64,000 nucleotides of DNA from Luteimonas viscosa. GTDB lineage: Bacteria; Pseudomonadota; Gammaproteobacteria; Xanthomonadales; Xanthomonadaceae. The stretch is from contig NZ_VTFT01000001.1 of assembly GCF_008244685.1 (NCBI RefSeq), positions 413,248-477,247 on the forward strand. The letters are read 5' to 3'. This document shows, piece by piece, positions 11,762-21,292 of the stretch (position 1 is its first letter; each line of letters starts with the position of its first letter). Under the pieces are notes generated by a model, which was not told the DNA's origin, did not search any database, and saw only the letters and a program-made list of their open reading frames with translations. The position numbers were made by a program, and so were the translations under genes.

Positions 11762-12721
11762 TCAGAACAGTCCGCCGACCGCGGCCGGCGCCGGTTTCGC
11801 GGCGCCCTCGCGCGCATCGGCGAGCGCGCGGATCCGCGCATTGTGGGTGACCAGGTCGTGGCGCTCGGCCACGAACACGCCCATCTGCCCGACCTTGAAC
11901 TCGACCCACACCAGCGGCAGTTCCGGCAGCAGCGCGGTCAGGGCGCGCTCGGCCTCGCCCACCTCGCAGATCAGCAGGCCGTCCTCGGTGAGGTGCAGCG
12001 GCGCGTCGCGGAGCATGCGCAGCACGATGTCGAGGCCGTCGTCGCCGGCGCGCAGGCCCAGTTCCGGTTCATGCGCGTATTCGCGCGGCAACGCGTCGGT
12101 CTCGGCGTTGGTGACGTAGGGCGGGTTGCTGACGATCAGGTCGTAGTGCTCGCCCTGCAGGTTGTCGAACAGGTCGGATTTCACGAAACGCGTGTTGCGC
12201 GAGTGCAGCCGCTGCTCGTTCTCCCGGGCCAGGGCCAGTGCGTCGTCGCTGATGTCGGCGCCGTCCACGTGCCAGTCGGGGTTGTAGTGCGCCATCGCGA
12301 TCGCGATGCAGCCCGAGCCCGTGCACAGGTCCAGCGCACGGCGCACGTCGCGTCCACCGAGCCAGGGTTCGAAGCCGGCATCGATCAGTTCGGCGATCGG
12401 CGAGCGCGGCACCAGGGCGCGCGGATCGCTCCTGAAGCTCAGCCCGGCGAACCAGGCCTCGCCGGTGAGATAGGCCGCCGGCACCCGCTCCTCGATCCTG
12501 CGCAGGAACAGCGCCAGCACGTCCTCCTTCTCCGCCAGCGTGACCCGGGCGTTGCCGTAGGCGGGGCCGAGGTCGTGCGGCAGGTGCAGCGCGTGCAGGG
12601 TGAGCTGGGTGGCTTCGTCGAGCGCGTTGTCGTAGCTGTGCCCGAACGTCAGCCCCGCCGCCTGGAAGCGGCTGGCGCCGTAGCGGATCAGGTCGATGAT
12701 CGTCTGCAGTTCGTCGGTCAT
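11762..12721 (-). CDS. prmB: Ribosomal protein L3 N5-glutamine methyltransferase
   Basis: SAM-dependent methylation of a glutamine in ribosomal protein L3. The protein is 319 aa. The class I methyltransferase fold has [15 protein letters not shown] for SAM and the NPPY motif (VSNPPYVTN) that binds the glutamine. PrmB is preferred over PrmC/HemK because of the N-terminal [15 protein letters not shown] region and the aroC neighbour, the usual arrangement in gammaproteobacteria. The upstream frame is open but unconserved. Confidence 0.94.
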   Translation of the reverse strand: MTDELQTIIDLIRYGASRFQAAGLTFGHSYDNALDEATQLTLHALHLPHDLGPAYGNARVTLAEKEDVLALFLRRIEERVPAAYLTGEAWFAGLSFRSDPRALVPRSPIAELIDAGFEPWLGGRDVRRALDLCTGSGCIAIAMAHYNPDWHVDGADISDDALALARENEQRLHSRNTRFVKSDLFDNLQGEHYDLIVSNPPYVTNAETDALPREYAHEPELGLRAGDDGLDIVLRMLRDAPLHLTEDGLLICEVGEAERALTALLPELPLVWVEFKVGQMGVFVAERHDLVTHNARIRALADAREGAAKPAPAAVGGLF

Positions 12722-12887
12722 GGCGTGGATCTTGGGAAAGGGACGGTGCGATCGGAAGCGGTGACACGCAGGTCCGCCGCCCAGGCCCTGCATCCTCCGA
12801 CGTCGGGCGCCTCGCCAGCTCCGGCGCAACCGGCTCCAGGCCGCGCCGCACACCCGCCGGCCGCTACCGCGCGCGGGCCGACCGCCG

Positions 12888-12893
12888 AGTATA
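12888..12893 (-). promoter_or_regulatory. Candidate prmB-aroC -10 box (TATACT)
   Basis: The minus strand has TATACT in the divergent gap between prmB and the Sco gene, giving a predicted leader of about 160 nt before prmB. No clear -35 element is visible. Other candidate promoters in this window use the same hexamer. Confidence 0.4.
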
Positions 12894-12937
12894 GCGACGG
12901 CGGGGGTATCATGGACGCACCCCGAGCGGAATCCCGA

Positions 12938-13588
12938 ATGTTCAACCGCACCGTCATCGTCGTGCTGCTGATCGCCCTGTTCGCCGGGCTCGGCCTGCTG
13001 GCATCGCGCCACTTCTTCTCCGGACCGGCGGCGCCGCAGCCGGACCTGCGGGCGGTGAAGCTGTTCCCGCAACCGCGAGAACTGCCGGCGTTCGCGCTGC
13101 AGCAGTCCGACGGCACGCAACTGGTGCCGGGCGAACTGCACGGTCACTGGACCCTGGTGTTCATCGGCTTCACCTTCTGCCCGGACGTGTGCCCGATGAC
13201 GCTGGCGCAACTGGCGCAGGCGCAGAAACAGTGGGAGGCGCTGCCCGAATCCACCCGCCCGCGCGTGCTGTTCGTCTCGGTCGACCCGGAGCGCGACACG
13301 CCCGACCGCATCGGCGAATACGCGCACGCGTTCCATCGCGACACCCTGGCCGCGACCGCCGACATCCCGTCGCTGGAAACCTTCGCCCGCTCGCTGTCGA
13401 TGGTGTTCGCGAAGGTCCCCGCGCCGGAGGGCGCGCCCGCCGACCAGTACTCGATCGACCACAGCGCCTCGATGGCGGTGCTCGATCCCGGGGGCCGCAT
13501 GGCCGGCGTGATCACCGGCAGCGCGGTGGACGATCCGGCCGCGATCGCCGCCGATCTCGCCGCGCTGACCCGGGCCCCGCGCCCATGA
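12938..13588 (+). CDS. SCO1/SenC family copper chaperone
   Basis: Membrane-anchored periplasmic thioredoxin-fold protein that delivers copper to the CuA site of cytochrome c oxidase. The protein is 216 aa. An N-terminal membrane anchor ([18 protein letters not shown]) is followed by the Sco domain with the CxxxC copper site Cys81 and Cys85 in FCPDVCP and the ligand His175 in IDHSAS. An alternative ATG at 12911 would add nine residues before the anchor. The stop overlaps the psd start (ATGA). Confidence 0.93.
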   Translation: MFNRTVIVVLLIALFAGLGLLASRHFFSGPAAPQPDLRAVKLFPQPRELPAFALQQSDGTQLVPGELHGHWTLVFIGFTFCPDVCPMTLAQLAQAQKQWEALPESTRPRVLFVSVDPERDTPDRIGEYAHAFHRDTLAATADIPSLETFARSLSMVFAKVPAPEGAPADQYSIDHSASMAVLDPGGRMAGVITGSAVDDPAAIAADLAALTRAPRP

Positions 13589-14433
13589 GCCTGCTCACCA
13601 CCCTGACCTACGCCTTGCCGCACCGGCTGCTGTCCTCGCTGGCCCGCTCGCTTGCGTACTCGGATTCGCCGCGCACCCGCCAGTGGCTGATCGACACGGT
13701 GACGCGCCGCTTCGGCGTCGACCTGTCCGAGGCGGCAGAATCCGATCCGCGCGCCTACGCGACCTTCAACGCCTTCTTCACCCGGGCGCTGAAGCCGGGC
13801 GTGCGCGTCCCCGATCCCGATCCGGGGGCGCTGCTGATGCCCGCCGACGGCCGCATCAGCCAGTGCGGGCAGATCGAAGGGGGACGGATCTTCCAGGCCA
13901 AGGGCCGTTCGTTCACCGCCGCCGAACTGCTGGGCAACGCCGCCGCGGCCGAACCGTACGCGAACGGGCTGTTCGCCACCGTGTACCTGTCGCCGAAGGA
14001 TTACCACCGGGTGCACATGCCCTGGACCGGCCGCCTGCGCGAGACGGTGCACGTGCCCGGCCGGCTGTTCTCCGTGGGCCCGGCCGCCGTGGCCCGCGTC
14101 CCGCGCCTGTTCGCGCGCAACGAGCGCCTGGCCTGCCATTTCGAGACCGATTTCGGGCCGATGGCGGTGGTGATGGTCGGCGCGCTGCTGGTGTCGGGCG
14201 TGGAGACGGTGTGGAGCGGCGAGGAGATCCCCGCCTACGGCGACCGCATCACCACGAAGAACTGGACCAGCGACGAGATCGTGCTGGAGCGGTTCGAGGA
14301 GATGGCCCGGTTCAACTACGGCTCGACCGTGGTCGTGCTGCTGCCGCCGGGGATCGCCGCGCTGGAACCGTCGCTCGGACCCGAGCAGCCGGTGCGCCTG
14401 GGACAGGCGCTGGCCCGCCGCCTGCCTGCCTGA
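13585..14433 (+). CDS. psd: Phosphatidylserine decarboxylase proenzyme
   Basis: Makes phosphatidylethanolamine from phosphatidylserine at the inner membrane. The protein is 282 aa and self-cleaves to give a pyruvoyl group. The charge-relay residues are in MPADGRIS and the histidine in [13 protein letters not shown]. The processing site near the C-terminus reads FNYGSTVVV, so the usual LGST is YGST here; the serine is intact and from memory Xanthomonas enzymes are alike. Coupled to the Sco gene by a 4-base overlap. Confidence 0.96.
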   Translation: MSLLTTLTYALPHRLLSSLARSLAYSDSPRTRQWLIDTVTRRFGVDLSEAAESDPRAYATFNAFFTRALKPGVRVPDPDPGALLMPADGRISQCGQIEGGRIFQAKGRSFTAAELLGNAAAAEPYANGLFATVYLSPKDYHRVHMPWTGRLRETVHVPGRLFSVGPAAVARVPRLFARNERLACHFETDFGPMAVVMVGALLVSGVETVWSGEEIPAYGDRITTKNWTSDEIVLERFEEMARFNYGSTVVVLLPPGIAALEPSLGPEQPVRLGQALARRLPA

Positions 14434-14629
14434 GCCACGCCCGGCCCGCAACGCCAGTCCCTGCGCCAGCGCGCGAAGCCTTCCTGGCCCGACAGCGCCC
14501 GTTGCCTGCGACCATCGCCAGGGCTGCAATGGCCGCCGTGGCATCCGCGAGCGCGGCGGGCGCACACCTGGCCGGCATTCCGCCGGGGAGCGGTATTTCC
14601 TGTCCGGCCGGCGCTGCCGGACGGTGCGG
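14434..14629. other. Convergent gap between psd and lytic transglycosylase
   Basis: I see no gene in these 196 bases. A small stem with 7-base arms lies at 14602-14608 and 14616-14622, at the meeting point of two convergent genes, and could act as a weak bidirectional terminator. There is no T-tract. Confidence 0.4.
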
Positions 14630-16177
14630 CTAGCGACAGCCTTCGAGCTTGAGCCGCTGTCCCTGCCGCACCAGGTAACGCGGCGCACGCAGGCCGTTGG
14701 CGGCGGCAAGGACCTTGGTATCGCACTGGTAGCGCTGGGCGATCGCGACCAGGGTGTCTCCGCGCGCGACCCGGTGGGTCTGCGGCTGCGCGGGCACGGC
14801 GGCCGGCGAGGCGGCCGCGGTCGGGGTGTCCGGCTGCCGGACCACGCGGCCGTCGGGCAGCGTCACCGTTTCCACGTTGCCGACGCGCACGATCGCCGTG
14901 TCCGGGTCGCTGTTGACCAGTTCCCGGGCCAGCTCCGCCCGCGCGCCGCGGGTGCACCAGCGCTCGTACAGGCTGGCCATCCTCACGGTGGCGTTGAGCC
15001 GGGTACCGGCCGGGATCCAGCTTTCCGCCTCGTATTGCGGATTGAGGTTGCGCAGCACGCGCATGTAGCCGTCGCGGGTGCCGCCGTTGCCCAGGCAGAT
15101 GGTCAGCTCGTAGATCGAGGCCGGGCGCTGCAGCTCGATCGCCGCCGGCCGCGCGTCGACCCGCGGGAAGCTCAGCCCGTATTCCTTCGGATGCAGGTAC
15201 AGCCAGGCCGCCGCGATCACCATCGGCACGTAGTCGCGGGTTTCGGGCGGGAACTCGTTGTAGACGTCCGGATCCCAGAAGCTGCGCCCGCCGAACTCGC
15301 GGTGCACGCGGCGCGCGCGGCCCTCGCCGCCGTTGTAGGCCGCCAGCCACAGCTCGATGTTGTTGCCCAGCTCGGCGTAGCGTTCGCCCAGGTACACCGC
15401 GGCCGCGTCGGCGGAGGCGCGCGGGTCGTAGCGGGTGTCGAAGCCACGCCCGTCGGGACCGAGGCCCAGACGCTGCCCGGTCGCGGGCATGAACTGCAGC
15501 GGCCCCGCCGCGCCGGCGCGCGAGCGCGAGTGCACGCGCCCGTTCGATTCCTTCGCCAGGATCCCGAACAGCAGCGCCTCGGGCAGGCCGCGGCGCTTGA
15601 ACGCCGGCGACATCATGCGCTGCATGTACTGGTAGTTCTCGTGGCTGGTGATCAGCGACACGCGCATGTCGGTGAGCCAGCGGCGGATGCCCGCCTGCAC
15701 CGCCGGGTTCATCTGCACCAGTTCGAGGAAGCGCCGGTCCTCGGCGGCCAGCAATGAGGCCGCGGTCGCGCTCTGCGGCACCTCTCCGGTCGGCAGGGAG
15801 GCGCCCTCGTCGACGAGGGTGTCGTCGCCGTCGTCCTCCGCGATCCCCGCCGCGGCATCCGCCTGCGCCTTGAGCAGGCGCTTGAAGCTCGCCAGCAGGT
15901 CGCCGGTGCCACAGCCCCTGATGCGTCCGCATTCGACCAGCACGTCCTCCATGTCCTCCAGCGCGGCGTTGCTTTCGTCCACGCCGGACGGATCGGCATT
16001 GCCGATCTTCACCAGCGCCTCGCGATAGCGGGTCTCGGCCAGCACCATGCGCTGGTTGAGCGCCTCGATGGCGGCCTGCGCGCGGCGCGACTGCGCGTGC
16101 GCGGGAGAAGCTAGCGAACAGCCGAGGATGACGACGGCAAACAGCAGGCAACGCACTGCGCGGGGAAACAAAGACAT
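14630..16177 (-). CDS. Secreted lytic transglycosylase with LysM domain (MltD-like)
   Basis: Cleaves peptidoglycan glycan strands to form 1,6-anhydroMurNAc. The protein is 515 aa with a Sec signal peptide (SLASPAHAQ). A helical acidic N-terminal part is followed by an SLT domain: catalytic glutamate in ILAKESNGR, then AGPLQFMPATG and LAAYNGGEGRA. A C-terminal LysM domain follows (HRVARGDTLVAIAQRYQ). There is one LysM repeat and no lipobox, unlike classical E. coli MltD, so the subtype is inferred. A few cysteines (CGRIRGCG) may form a disulfide in the periplasm. Confidence 0.9.
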   Translation of the reverse strand: MSLFPRAVRCLLFAVVILGCSLASPAHAQSRRAQAAIEALNQRMVLAETRYREALVKIGNADPSGVDESNAALEDMEDVLVECGRIRGCGTGDLLASFKRLLKAQADAAAGIAEDDGDDTLVDEGASLPTGEVPQSATAASLLAAEDRRFLELVQMNPAVQAGIRRWLTDMRVSLITSHENYQYMQRMMSPAFKRRGLPEALLFGILAKESNGRVHSRSRAGAAGPLQFMPATGQRLGLGPDGRGFDTRYDPRASADAAAVYLGERYAELGNNIELWLAAYNGGEGRARRVHREFGGRSFWDPDVYNEFPPETRDYVPMVIAAAWLYLHPKEYGLSFPRVDARPAAIELQRPASIYELTICLGNGGTRDGYMRVLRNLNPQYEAESWIPAGTRLNATVRMASLYERWCTRGARAELARELVNSDPDTAIVRVGNVETVTLPDGRVVRQPDTPTAAASPAAVPAQPQTHRVARGDTLVAIAQRYQCDTKVLAAANGLRAPRYLVRQGQRLKLEGCR

Positions 16178-16283
16178 CGACCACCGGGGCGAAAACGGAT
16201 GCGGTCCGCAGGGTATCCGCTGCGCACCGGTGCGACAAGGAAGCCGGTCGCGATCGCGCCTAGGCCGCGCAGTCGCGAAGCCC

Positions 16284-16289
16284 TAGAAT
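16284..16289 (+). promoter_or_regulatory. Candidate -10 box TAGAAT
   Basis: TAGAAT followed by CG lies 26 bases before the ATG of the HerA-type ATPase. No -35 box is evident. The same TAGAATCG string recurs before several genes here. Confidence 0.45.
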
Positions 16290-16315
16290 CGCGGCATCCC
16301 TCCCGGAACGCGCAC

Positions 16316-17806
16316 ATGGACCAGATCCTCGTCGGCAAGGCGATCACCACCGCGGACGGCGAGTGCGTCCAGCTGCTGTCGAAGTACGGCAATCGCCACG
16401 GCCTCGTCGCCGGCGCGACCGGTACCGGCAAGACGGTCACGCTGATGACCCTGGCCGAGGGCTTTTCCCGGATCGGGGTGCCCGTGTTCCTCGCCGACGT
16501 CAAGGGCGACGTCGCCGGTCTCGCGGTAGCGGGCACGTCGAACGAAAAACTCCAGGCGCGCATCGACCAGATCGGGATCGACGGCTGGACGCCCGAAGGC
16601 AACCCGGTGGTGTTCTGGGACCTGTACGGCAAGCTCGGCCATCCGGTGCGCACCACGGTGAGCGAGATGGGGCCGACCCTGCTCTCGCGCATCCTCGAAC
16701 TCAACGACATCCAGTCGGGCGTGATCGACATCGTGTTCAAGCTCGCCGACGACCGCGGCCTGCTGCTGCTCGACCTCGACGACCTGCGCGCGCTGCTGAA
16801 CCTGGTGGTCGAGGAGCGCAAGACCATCTCCACCGAGTACGGCCTGGTCAGCCCGCAATCGGTCGGCGCGATCCAGCGCGCGCTGCTGCGACTGGAACAG
16901 GACGGCGGCGACCATTTCTTCGGCGAGCCGGCACTGGAGCTTGCGGACCTGATGCGCACCACCCCCAGCGGTCGCGGGGTGATCGGCATCCTCGCCGCCG
17001 ACCAGCTGATCCTCCGGCCGCGGCTGTACTCGAGCTTCCTGCTGTGGCTGCTGTCGGAACTGTTCGAGACCCTGCCCGAGGTCGGGGACCTGGACAGGCC
17101 GAAGCTGGTGTTCGTGTTCGACGAGGCGCACCTGCTGTTCGACGACGCGCCGCTGGCGCTGCGCCAGCGCATCGAGCAGGTGGTGCGCATCATCCGTTCC
17201 AAGGGCGTGGGCGTGTACTTCTGCTCGCAGTTCCCCGACGACGTGCCCGACGACATCCTCGGCCAGCTCGGCAATCGCGTGCAGCATGCGCTGCGGGCGT
17301 TCACCCCGCGCGACCAGAAGGCGGTGCGGACCGCCGCCGAAACCTTCGTCGCCAACCCCCGGCTCGACGTGGCGCAGACCATCGGCAAGCTGGGCACCGG
17401 CGAGGCGCTCGTCTCCACGTTGCAGGACAAGGGTATCCCCATGCCCGTCGAACACACCCTGGTCGCGCCGCCGCGCTGCCGCATGGGGGCGATCACCGAC
17501 GCCGAGCGCGCGCAGGTGCGGGCCGGCAGCCCGGTGGGCGGAAAATACGACAAGGCGCTGAACCGGGAATCGGCGGCCGAACTGCTGGCGGCGCGCGCGC
17601 AGGCCGCGACCGCGCACGCCGGCGCGCCGCCGGCGAAAGGCGGGAAGGATGCGGCGGAGGCCGAAGGCGGCATGGGCCGCGCGGTCAACGAATGGCTGTT
17701 CGGCACGAAGCGACGCCAGGGCGTGGTGCAGGCCGCCGGCAAGCAGGCCGCGCGCACCATCACCAGCCGGATCGTGCGCGGCATCCTCGGCGGCATCCTC
17801 AAGTAG
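16316..17806 (+). CDS. HerA-type ATPase, DUF853 (YjgR-like)
   Basis: P-loop ATPase of the HerA/FtsK class, 496 aa. Walker A is GATGTGKT near residue 38, Walker B is LVFVFDEAHLLF near residue 265, and a following IIRSKGVGVYFCSQFPDDVP segment matches the sensor region. The C-terminal part is Ala/Lys-rich, with a final basic tail. E. coli YjgR is the named relative; its physiological role is not established, and a role in DNA or ssDNA translocation is only analogy. It is a monocistronic-looking gene between two divergently or independently read neighbours. Confidence 0.88.
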   Translation: MDQILVGKAITTADGECVQLLSKYGNRHGLVAGATGTGKTVTLMTLAEGFSRIGVPVFLADVKGDVAGLAVAGTSNEKLQARIDQIGIDGWTPEGNPVVFWDLYGKLGHPVRTTVSEMGPTLLSRILELNDIQSGVIDIVFKLADDRGLLLLDLDDLRALLNLVVEERKTISTEYGLVSPQSVGAIQRALLRLEQDGGDHFFGEPALELADLMRTTPSGRGVIGILAADQLILRPRLYSSFLLWLLSELFETLPEVGDLDRPKLVFVFDEAHLLFDDAPLALRQRIEQVVRIIRSKGVGVYFCSQFPDDVPDDILGQLGNRVQHALRAFTPRDQKAVRTAAETFVANPRLDVAQTIGKLGTGEALVSTLQDKGIPMPVEHTLVAPPRCRMGAITDAERAQVRAGSPVGGKYDKALNRESAAELLAARAQAATAHAGAPPAKGGKDAAEAEGGMGRAVNEWLFGTKRRQGVVQAAGKQAARTITSRIVRGILGGILK

Positions 17807-17901
17807 CGGTCGCGGAACGACTTCTTCACCGCGACCGCCCTACCCTCGCCCGCACGCCTCCAGCGTTTCGGACTTCCCGCGTTTCAGACGAGGATTTCGC
17901 C

Positions 17902-18420
17902 ATGACCCTTCGCATCGCACCCAGCCTGCTCCTGGTGCCGCTCGCGTTCGCGCTCGCCGCCTGCCAGCCCGATCCGGAGCCGGCGCCGCCGCAGCCACCC
18001 GAGCCCATCACGGCCGGATCGGGTGCCGCGAACGCGCCCGGCGCGGCCGTCGCGGATACCGACGCCATCGCCGTGGTCCATCGCGCGCCGGAGGATCCGA
18101 CCGGATTCGACCGCAAGGACTTCGCCGGCACGTTCTCCGGCATCCTGCCGTGCGAGGATTGCCCGGGAGTCGACACCCGGCTGGTGATCGACGCCGACGG
18201 CCGCTTCCAGCTGGCCGAGACCCGGCACGAAGGCGACACCACGCAGGAAATGTCCGGCACCTGGACCATCGACGATGCCGGCGTGCGGCTGCTGCTGGAC
18301 CCGGACACCAAGGATGCGGGCGACCGCCACTTCGAAGTCGTGTCCAAGGACGAGATCCGCATGCTCGATGCGGCCGGCAACCCCGCGCAAAGCGCGCACA
18401 ACCTCAGCCTGCGGCGCTGA
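17902..18420 (+). CDS. NlpE-like copper-resistance lipoprotein
   Basis: Outer-membrane-type lipoprotein of 172 aa. The lipobox is in ALAAC, followed by a Pro-rich spacer, then an NlpE N-terminal-like domain: [19 protein letters not shown] carries the family CxxC, and a beta-rich region follows ([15 protein letters not shown]). NlpE in E. coli senses surface contact and copper and activates Cpx; only the N-terminal half of NlpE is present here. A GAGGA ribosome-binding sequence precedes the ATG. The greB reading frame begins 13 bases after the stop. Confidence 0.82.
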   Translation: MTLRIAPSLLLVPLAFALAACQPDPEPAPPQPPEPITAGSGAANAPGAAVADTDAIAVVHRAPEDPTGFDRKDFAGTFSGILPCEDCPGVDTRLVIDADGRFQLAETRHEGDTTQEMSGTWTIDDAGVRLLLDPDTKDAGDRHFEVVSKDEIRMLDAAGNPAQSAHNLSLRR

Positions 18421-18433
18421 CGCGACTGTCGCC

Positions 18434-18937
18434 TTGGGTCGCTGGCGCCCGCCCGCGGAGAAGAGCACCGCGCTGGTGACCCCGGAGGGCCACGCGCGCC
18501 TGAAGGCCGAGCTCGACCAGCTGTGGCGGCTGCAGCGCCCGGAGGTGGTGAAGGCACTGGCCGCGGCCGCAGCCGAGGGCGACCGCTCCGAGAACGCCGA
18601 GTACACCTACCGCAAGAAACAGCTCGGCGAGATCGACCGGCGCGTACGCTACCTGAGCAAACGCCTCGAGTCGTTGCGCGTGGTCGACGCCGCACCTTCC
18701 GACCCGCAGGCGGTGTTCTTCGGCGCGCAGGTCGAGGTCGAGGACACCGCCAGCGGCGAGACCGCGCACTACCGCATCGTCGGCCCCGACGAGACCGATG
18801 CCCGGCGCGGGTGGATCAGCATCGATTCGCCGCTCGCCCGGGCCATGCTGAAGAAGCGGGTGGACGACGAGTTCGAGGCGCAATTGCCGGGCGGCCCGGC
18901 GCGATTCTTCATCGTCGACGTGCGCTACGGCGGCTGA
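18434..18937 (+). CDS. greB: Transcription elongation factor GreB (TTG start)
   Basis: Stimulates RNA cleavage by backtracked RNA polymerase. The protein is 167 aa. The N-terminal coiled coil carries the acidic tip [15 protein letters not shown], and the C-terminal FKBP-like domain ends [10 protein letters not shown]. The family N-terminus [18 protein letters not shown] is preceded by no ATG or GTG; TTG at 18434 is the closest candidate. No clear ribosome-binding site is present, so translation may depend on ribosomes finishing the lipoprotein gene 13 bases upstream. Confidence 0.92.
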   Translation: MGRWRPPAEKSTALVTPEGHARLKAELDQLWRLQRPEVVKALAAAAAEGDRSENAEYTYRKKQLGEIDRRVRYLSKRLESLRVVDAAPSDPQAVFFGAQVEVEDTASGETAHYRIVGPDETDARRGWISIDSPLARAMLKKRVDDEFEAQLPGGPARFFIVDVRYGG

Positions 18938-19021
18938 GCCGGGTCCGTCGGCCCGGCTCGCCGGCGCCGCGCGGACTCCGGCGTGCGCGCAGCGGCGCAA
19001 CTTCACAGGCGAGATCCCTCG

Positions 19022-19105
19022 CTGCGCTCGGGATGACAGGTCTCATTCTCTGCGCTCGGGATGACATGTCTCAGTCTCTGCGCTCGGCGATGACAGGTCT
19101 CGGGG
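19022..19105. repeat. Three tandem 28-base repeats (CTGCGCTCGGGATGACA family)
   Basis: Three near-identical 28-base units start at 19022, 19050 and 19078, each opening CTGCGCTCGG and holding GATGACA and GTCTC. They fill the convergent gap between greB and rimO. Another copy of the core (TCGCTGCGCTCGGAATGACA) lies near 46053. Read on minus, the units encode the PERSEGS-like peptide that marks this widespread intergenic repeat. Not coding. Confidence 0.85.
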
Positions 19106-19136
19106 CGCCTTGCGCATCGCGTCCCGTTGGCGCGCC

Positions 19137-20501
19137 TCAGCCTGCGGGCCGGCGCGCAGGCACGACTTCGCCATACAGGTCGTGCTCGTCGCTGCCCATG
19201 ACGGCGACGTCGACGAAGTCGCCGGGCTGCAAGCCGGCGTCGCGGCCGTCCTGGATCTGCACCACGCCGTCGATTTCCGGCGCATCCGCCATCGAGCGCG
19301 CGATCGCGATCTCGCCGTCGACGAGGTCCACGATGCAGCGCTGGATGCTGCCGACCTTGGCTTCGAGCTTCTGCGCCGAGATCTCCGCCTGCACTTCCAT
19401 GAAACGCGCGAGGCGCTCCTGCTTCGCCGCTTCGGGCACGGGATCGGGCAGCGCGTTCGCGGTGGCGCCGTCCACCGGCGAGTAGGCGAACGCGCCGACG
19501 CGGTCCAGGCGCACCTCGCGCAGGAAATCCAGCAGCTCCTCGAATTCGGCCTCGGTCTCGCCCGGAAAGCCGACGATGAAGGTGCTGCGGATGGTCAGTT
19601 CCGGGCAGATCCCGCGCCAGCGCGCGATGCGCTCGCGCACCCTGTCGACCGCGCCCGGGCGCTTCATCAGCCGCAGGATGCGCGGGCTCGCGTGCTGGAA
19701 CGGGATGTCGAGGTAGGGCAGCAGCTTGCCGTCCGCCATCAGCGGGATGATCTCGTCCACGTGCGGGTACGGGTACACGTAGTGCAGCCGCGTCCAGGCG
19801 CCGAGTTCCGACAGTCCTTCGCACAGCGCCTTCATCCGCGTCTGGTGCGCGCGGCCGCGCCACTCGCGTTCGGCGTACCGCACGTCGACGCCGTAGGCGG
19901 AGGTGTCCTGCGAGACCACCAGCAGTTCGCGCACGCCGCCACGTTCCACCAGCCGCTCGGCCTCGCGCAGCACCTCGTCCACCGGGCGCGACACCAGGTC
20001 GCCGCGCATCGACGGGATGATGCAGAAGCTGCAGCGGTGGTTGCAGCCCTCGGAAATCTTCAGGTAGGCGTAGTGCTTCGGAGTGAGCTTGATGCCGACG
20101 TCGTCCTCGCGCGCGCGCCGCGGCACCAGGTCGACGAAGGGGTCGTGCCTCGGCGGCAGCGCGGCATGCACGGCCGACATCACGCTGGCATAGTCCTGCG
20201 GGCCGCTGATCGAGAGCACGTCCGGGTGGGTCTCGCGGATCAGCGAGGCGCGCTTGCCCAGGCAGCCGGTGACGATCACCTTGCCGTTCTCCGCGATCGC
20301 CTCGCCGATCGCGTCCAGCGACTCGGCCACTGCCGAATCGATGAAGCCGCAGGTGTTGACCACCACCACGTCGGCGGCGTCGTAGCTCTGGACGAGGTCG
20401 TAGCCCTCGACGCGCAACTGGGTGAGGATGCGCTCGGAATCCACCAGCGCCTTGGGGCAGCCGAGGCTGACGAAACCGACCTTTGGACTGGCTGCGGACA
20501 T
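19137..20501 (-). CDS. rimO: Ribosomal protein uS12 methylthiotransferase
   Basis: Radical-SAM enzyme that adds a methylthio group to an aspartate of ribosomal protein S12. The protein is 454 aa. The N-terminal UPF0004 domain holds auxiliary-cluster cysteines ([15 protein letters not shown], Cys15), the radical SAM motif is CNHRCSFC, and a C-terminal TRAM domain ends with [20 protein letters not shown] distinguishes RimO from MiaB. The divergent dienelactone hydrolase gene begins 104 bases away. Confidence 0.97.
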   Translation of the reverse strand: MSAASPKVGFVSLGCPKALVDSERILTQLRVEGYDLVQSYDAADVVVVNTCGFIDSAVAESLDAIGEAIAENGKVIVTGCLGKRASLIRETHPDVLSISGPQDYASVMSAVHAALPPRHDPFVDLVPRRAREDDVGIKLTPKHYAYLKISEGCNHRCSFCIIPSMRGDLVSRPVDEVLREAERLVERGGVRELLVVSQDTSAYGVDVRYAEREWRGRAHQTRMKALCEGLSELGAWTRLHYVYPYPHVDEIIPLMADGKLLPYLDIPFQHASPRILRLMKRPGAVDRVRERIARWRGICPELTIRSTFIVGFPGETEAEFEELLDFLREVRLDRVGAFAYSPVDGATANALPDPVPEAAKQERLARFMEVQAEISAQKLEAKVGSIQRCIVDLVDGEIAIARSMADAPEIDGVVQIQDGRDAGLQPGDFVDVAVMGSDEHDLYGEVVPARRPAG

Positions 20502-20570
20502 GGGGTGCCGTGGCTGGGGAGTGCGGGCGCGCGACGCCGGGCGTCACGGAACGCGAATTATAGCGTCGGC

Positions 20571-20576
20571 TAGAAT
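20571..20576 (+). promoter_or_regulatory. Candidate -10 box of the 5-oxoproline operon (TAGAAT)
   Basis: TAGAATCG lies 28 bases before the first gene of the operon (ATG 20605), with a GCGGGAG ribosome-binding sequence between. No -35 match is visible. Confidence 0.5.
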
Positions 20577-20604
20577 CGGGCCCTCTGCCGGCGGGAGCCT
20601 GCGC

Positions 20605-21279
20605 ATGGGCCGCGACATCGTCATCCACGGGCCGCATGGACCGATCGATGCCTGGCGCGCCGAGCCGCCCGACCATGCCGCGGCGCTGGGCGGGGTTCTG
20701 GTGCTGCAGGAGATCTTCGGCGTCAACGAGCACATCCGCAGCGTCGCCGAGGGTTACGCCGCGGCCGGCTACGTGGCGCTGGCGCCGGCCCTGTTCGATC
20801 CGGTGGCGCGCAACGTGGAGCTGGGCTACGACGAGGCCGGGTTCGCCCGTGGCCGCGCGCTGGTCGACGCGCTGGGCATGGACCGGGCGGTTGGCGTAGT
20901 CCGCGCCGCGGCGGACGCCCTGCGTGACGAAGGGCTGAGGGTCGCCGCGATCGGCTTCTGCTGGGGCGGCAGTGTCGCCTTCCTCGCGAACGCCCGCCTG
21001 GGCATTCCGGCGGTCGCCTACTACGGCGCCCGTACGGAGCCCTTCCTGGGCGAACCGTTGCGCGCGCCGATGCTGTTCCATTTCGGTGGCGACGACGCCA
21101 GCACCCCGCCCGCCTACATCCAGGCGCACCGGGATGCGTGTCCCGACGCCGACATCCACGTCTACCCCGGCGCCGGACACGCCTTCAACCGCGACGTGGA
21201 TCCGCGCCATTTCCACGCCACCAGCGCCGCGCTGGCGCGCAAGCGTACGCTGGCCTTCCTCGACGCCGCGCTGCGCTGA
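20605..21279 (+). CDS. Dienelactone hydrolase family protein
   Basis: Alpha/beta hydrolase of 224 aa. The nucleophile is a cysteine in GFCWGG, with an aspartate (GGDDAST) and a histidine (YPGAGHAF) completing the Cys-Asp-His triad of the DLH family. The N-terminal VLVLQEIFGVNEHIRSVAEGYA is characteristic. It has no signal peptide. The true substrate is unknown; carboxymethylenebutenolide is only the founding member's substrate. It is 13 bases before the HIT gene and heads a run of overlapping genes for pyroglutamate use, but a direct part in that pathway is not evident. Confidence 0.87.
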   Translation: MGRDIVIHGPHGPIDAWRAEPPDHAAALGGVLVLQEIFGVNEHIRSVAEGYAAAGYVALAPALFDPVARNVELGYDEAGFARGRALVDALGMDRAVGVVRAAADALRDEGLRVAAIGFCWGGSVAFLANARLGIPAVAYYGARTEPFLGEPLRAPMLFHFGGDDASTPPAYIQAHRDACPDADIHVYPGAGHAFNRDVDPRHFHATSAALARKRTLAFLDAALR

Positions 21280-21292
21280 ACGGATCCGGACG

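Noticed and set aside
11480-12900. Long plus-strand frame reading from aroC/prmB into the Sco gene
   Set aside because: Only the last 217 codons (from 12938) match a protein family; the rest is antisense to aroC and prmB.
19022-19105. CRISPR-like array of 28-base repeats
   Set aside because: Tandem without spacers; the same core occurs singly at 46 kb, so it is a dispersed repeat.
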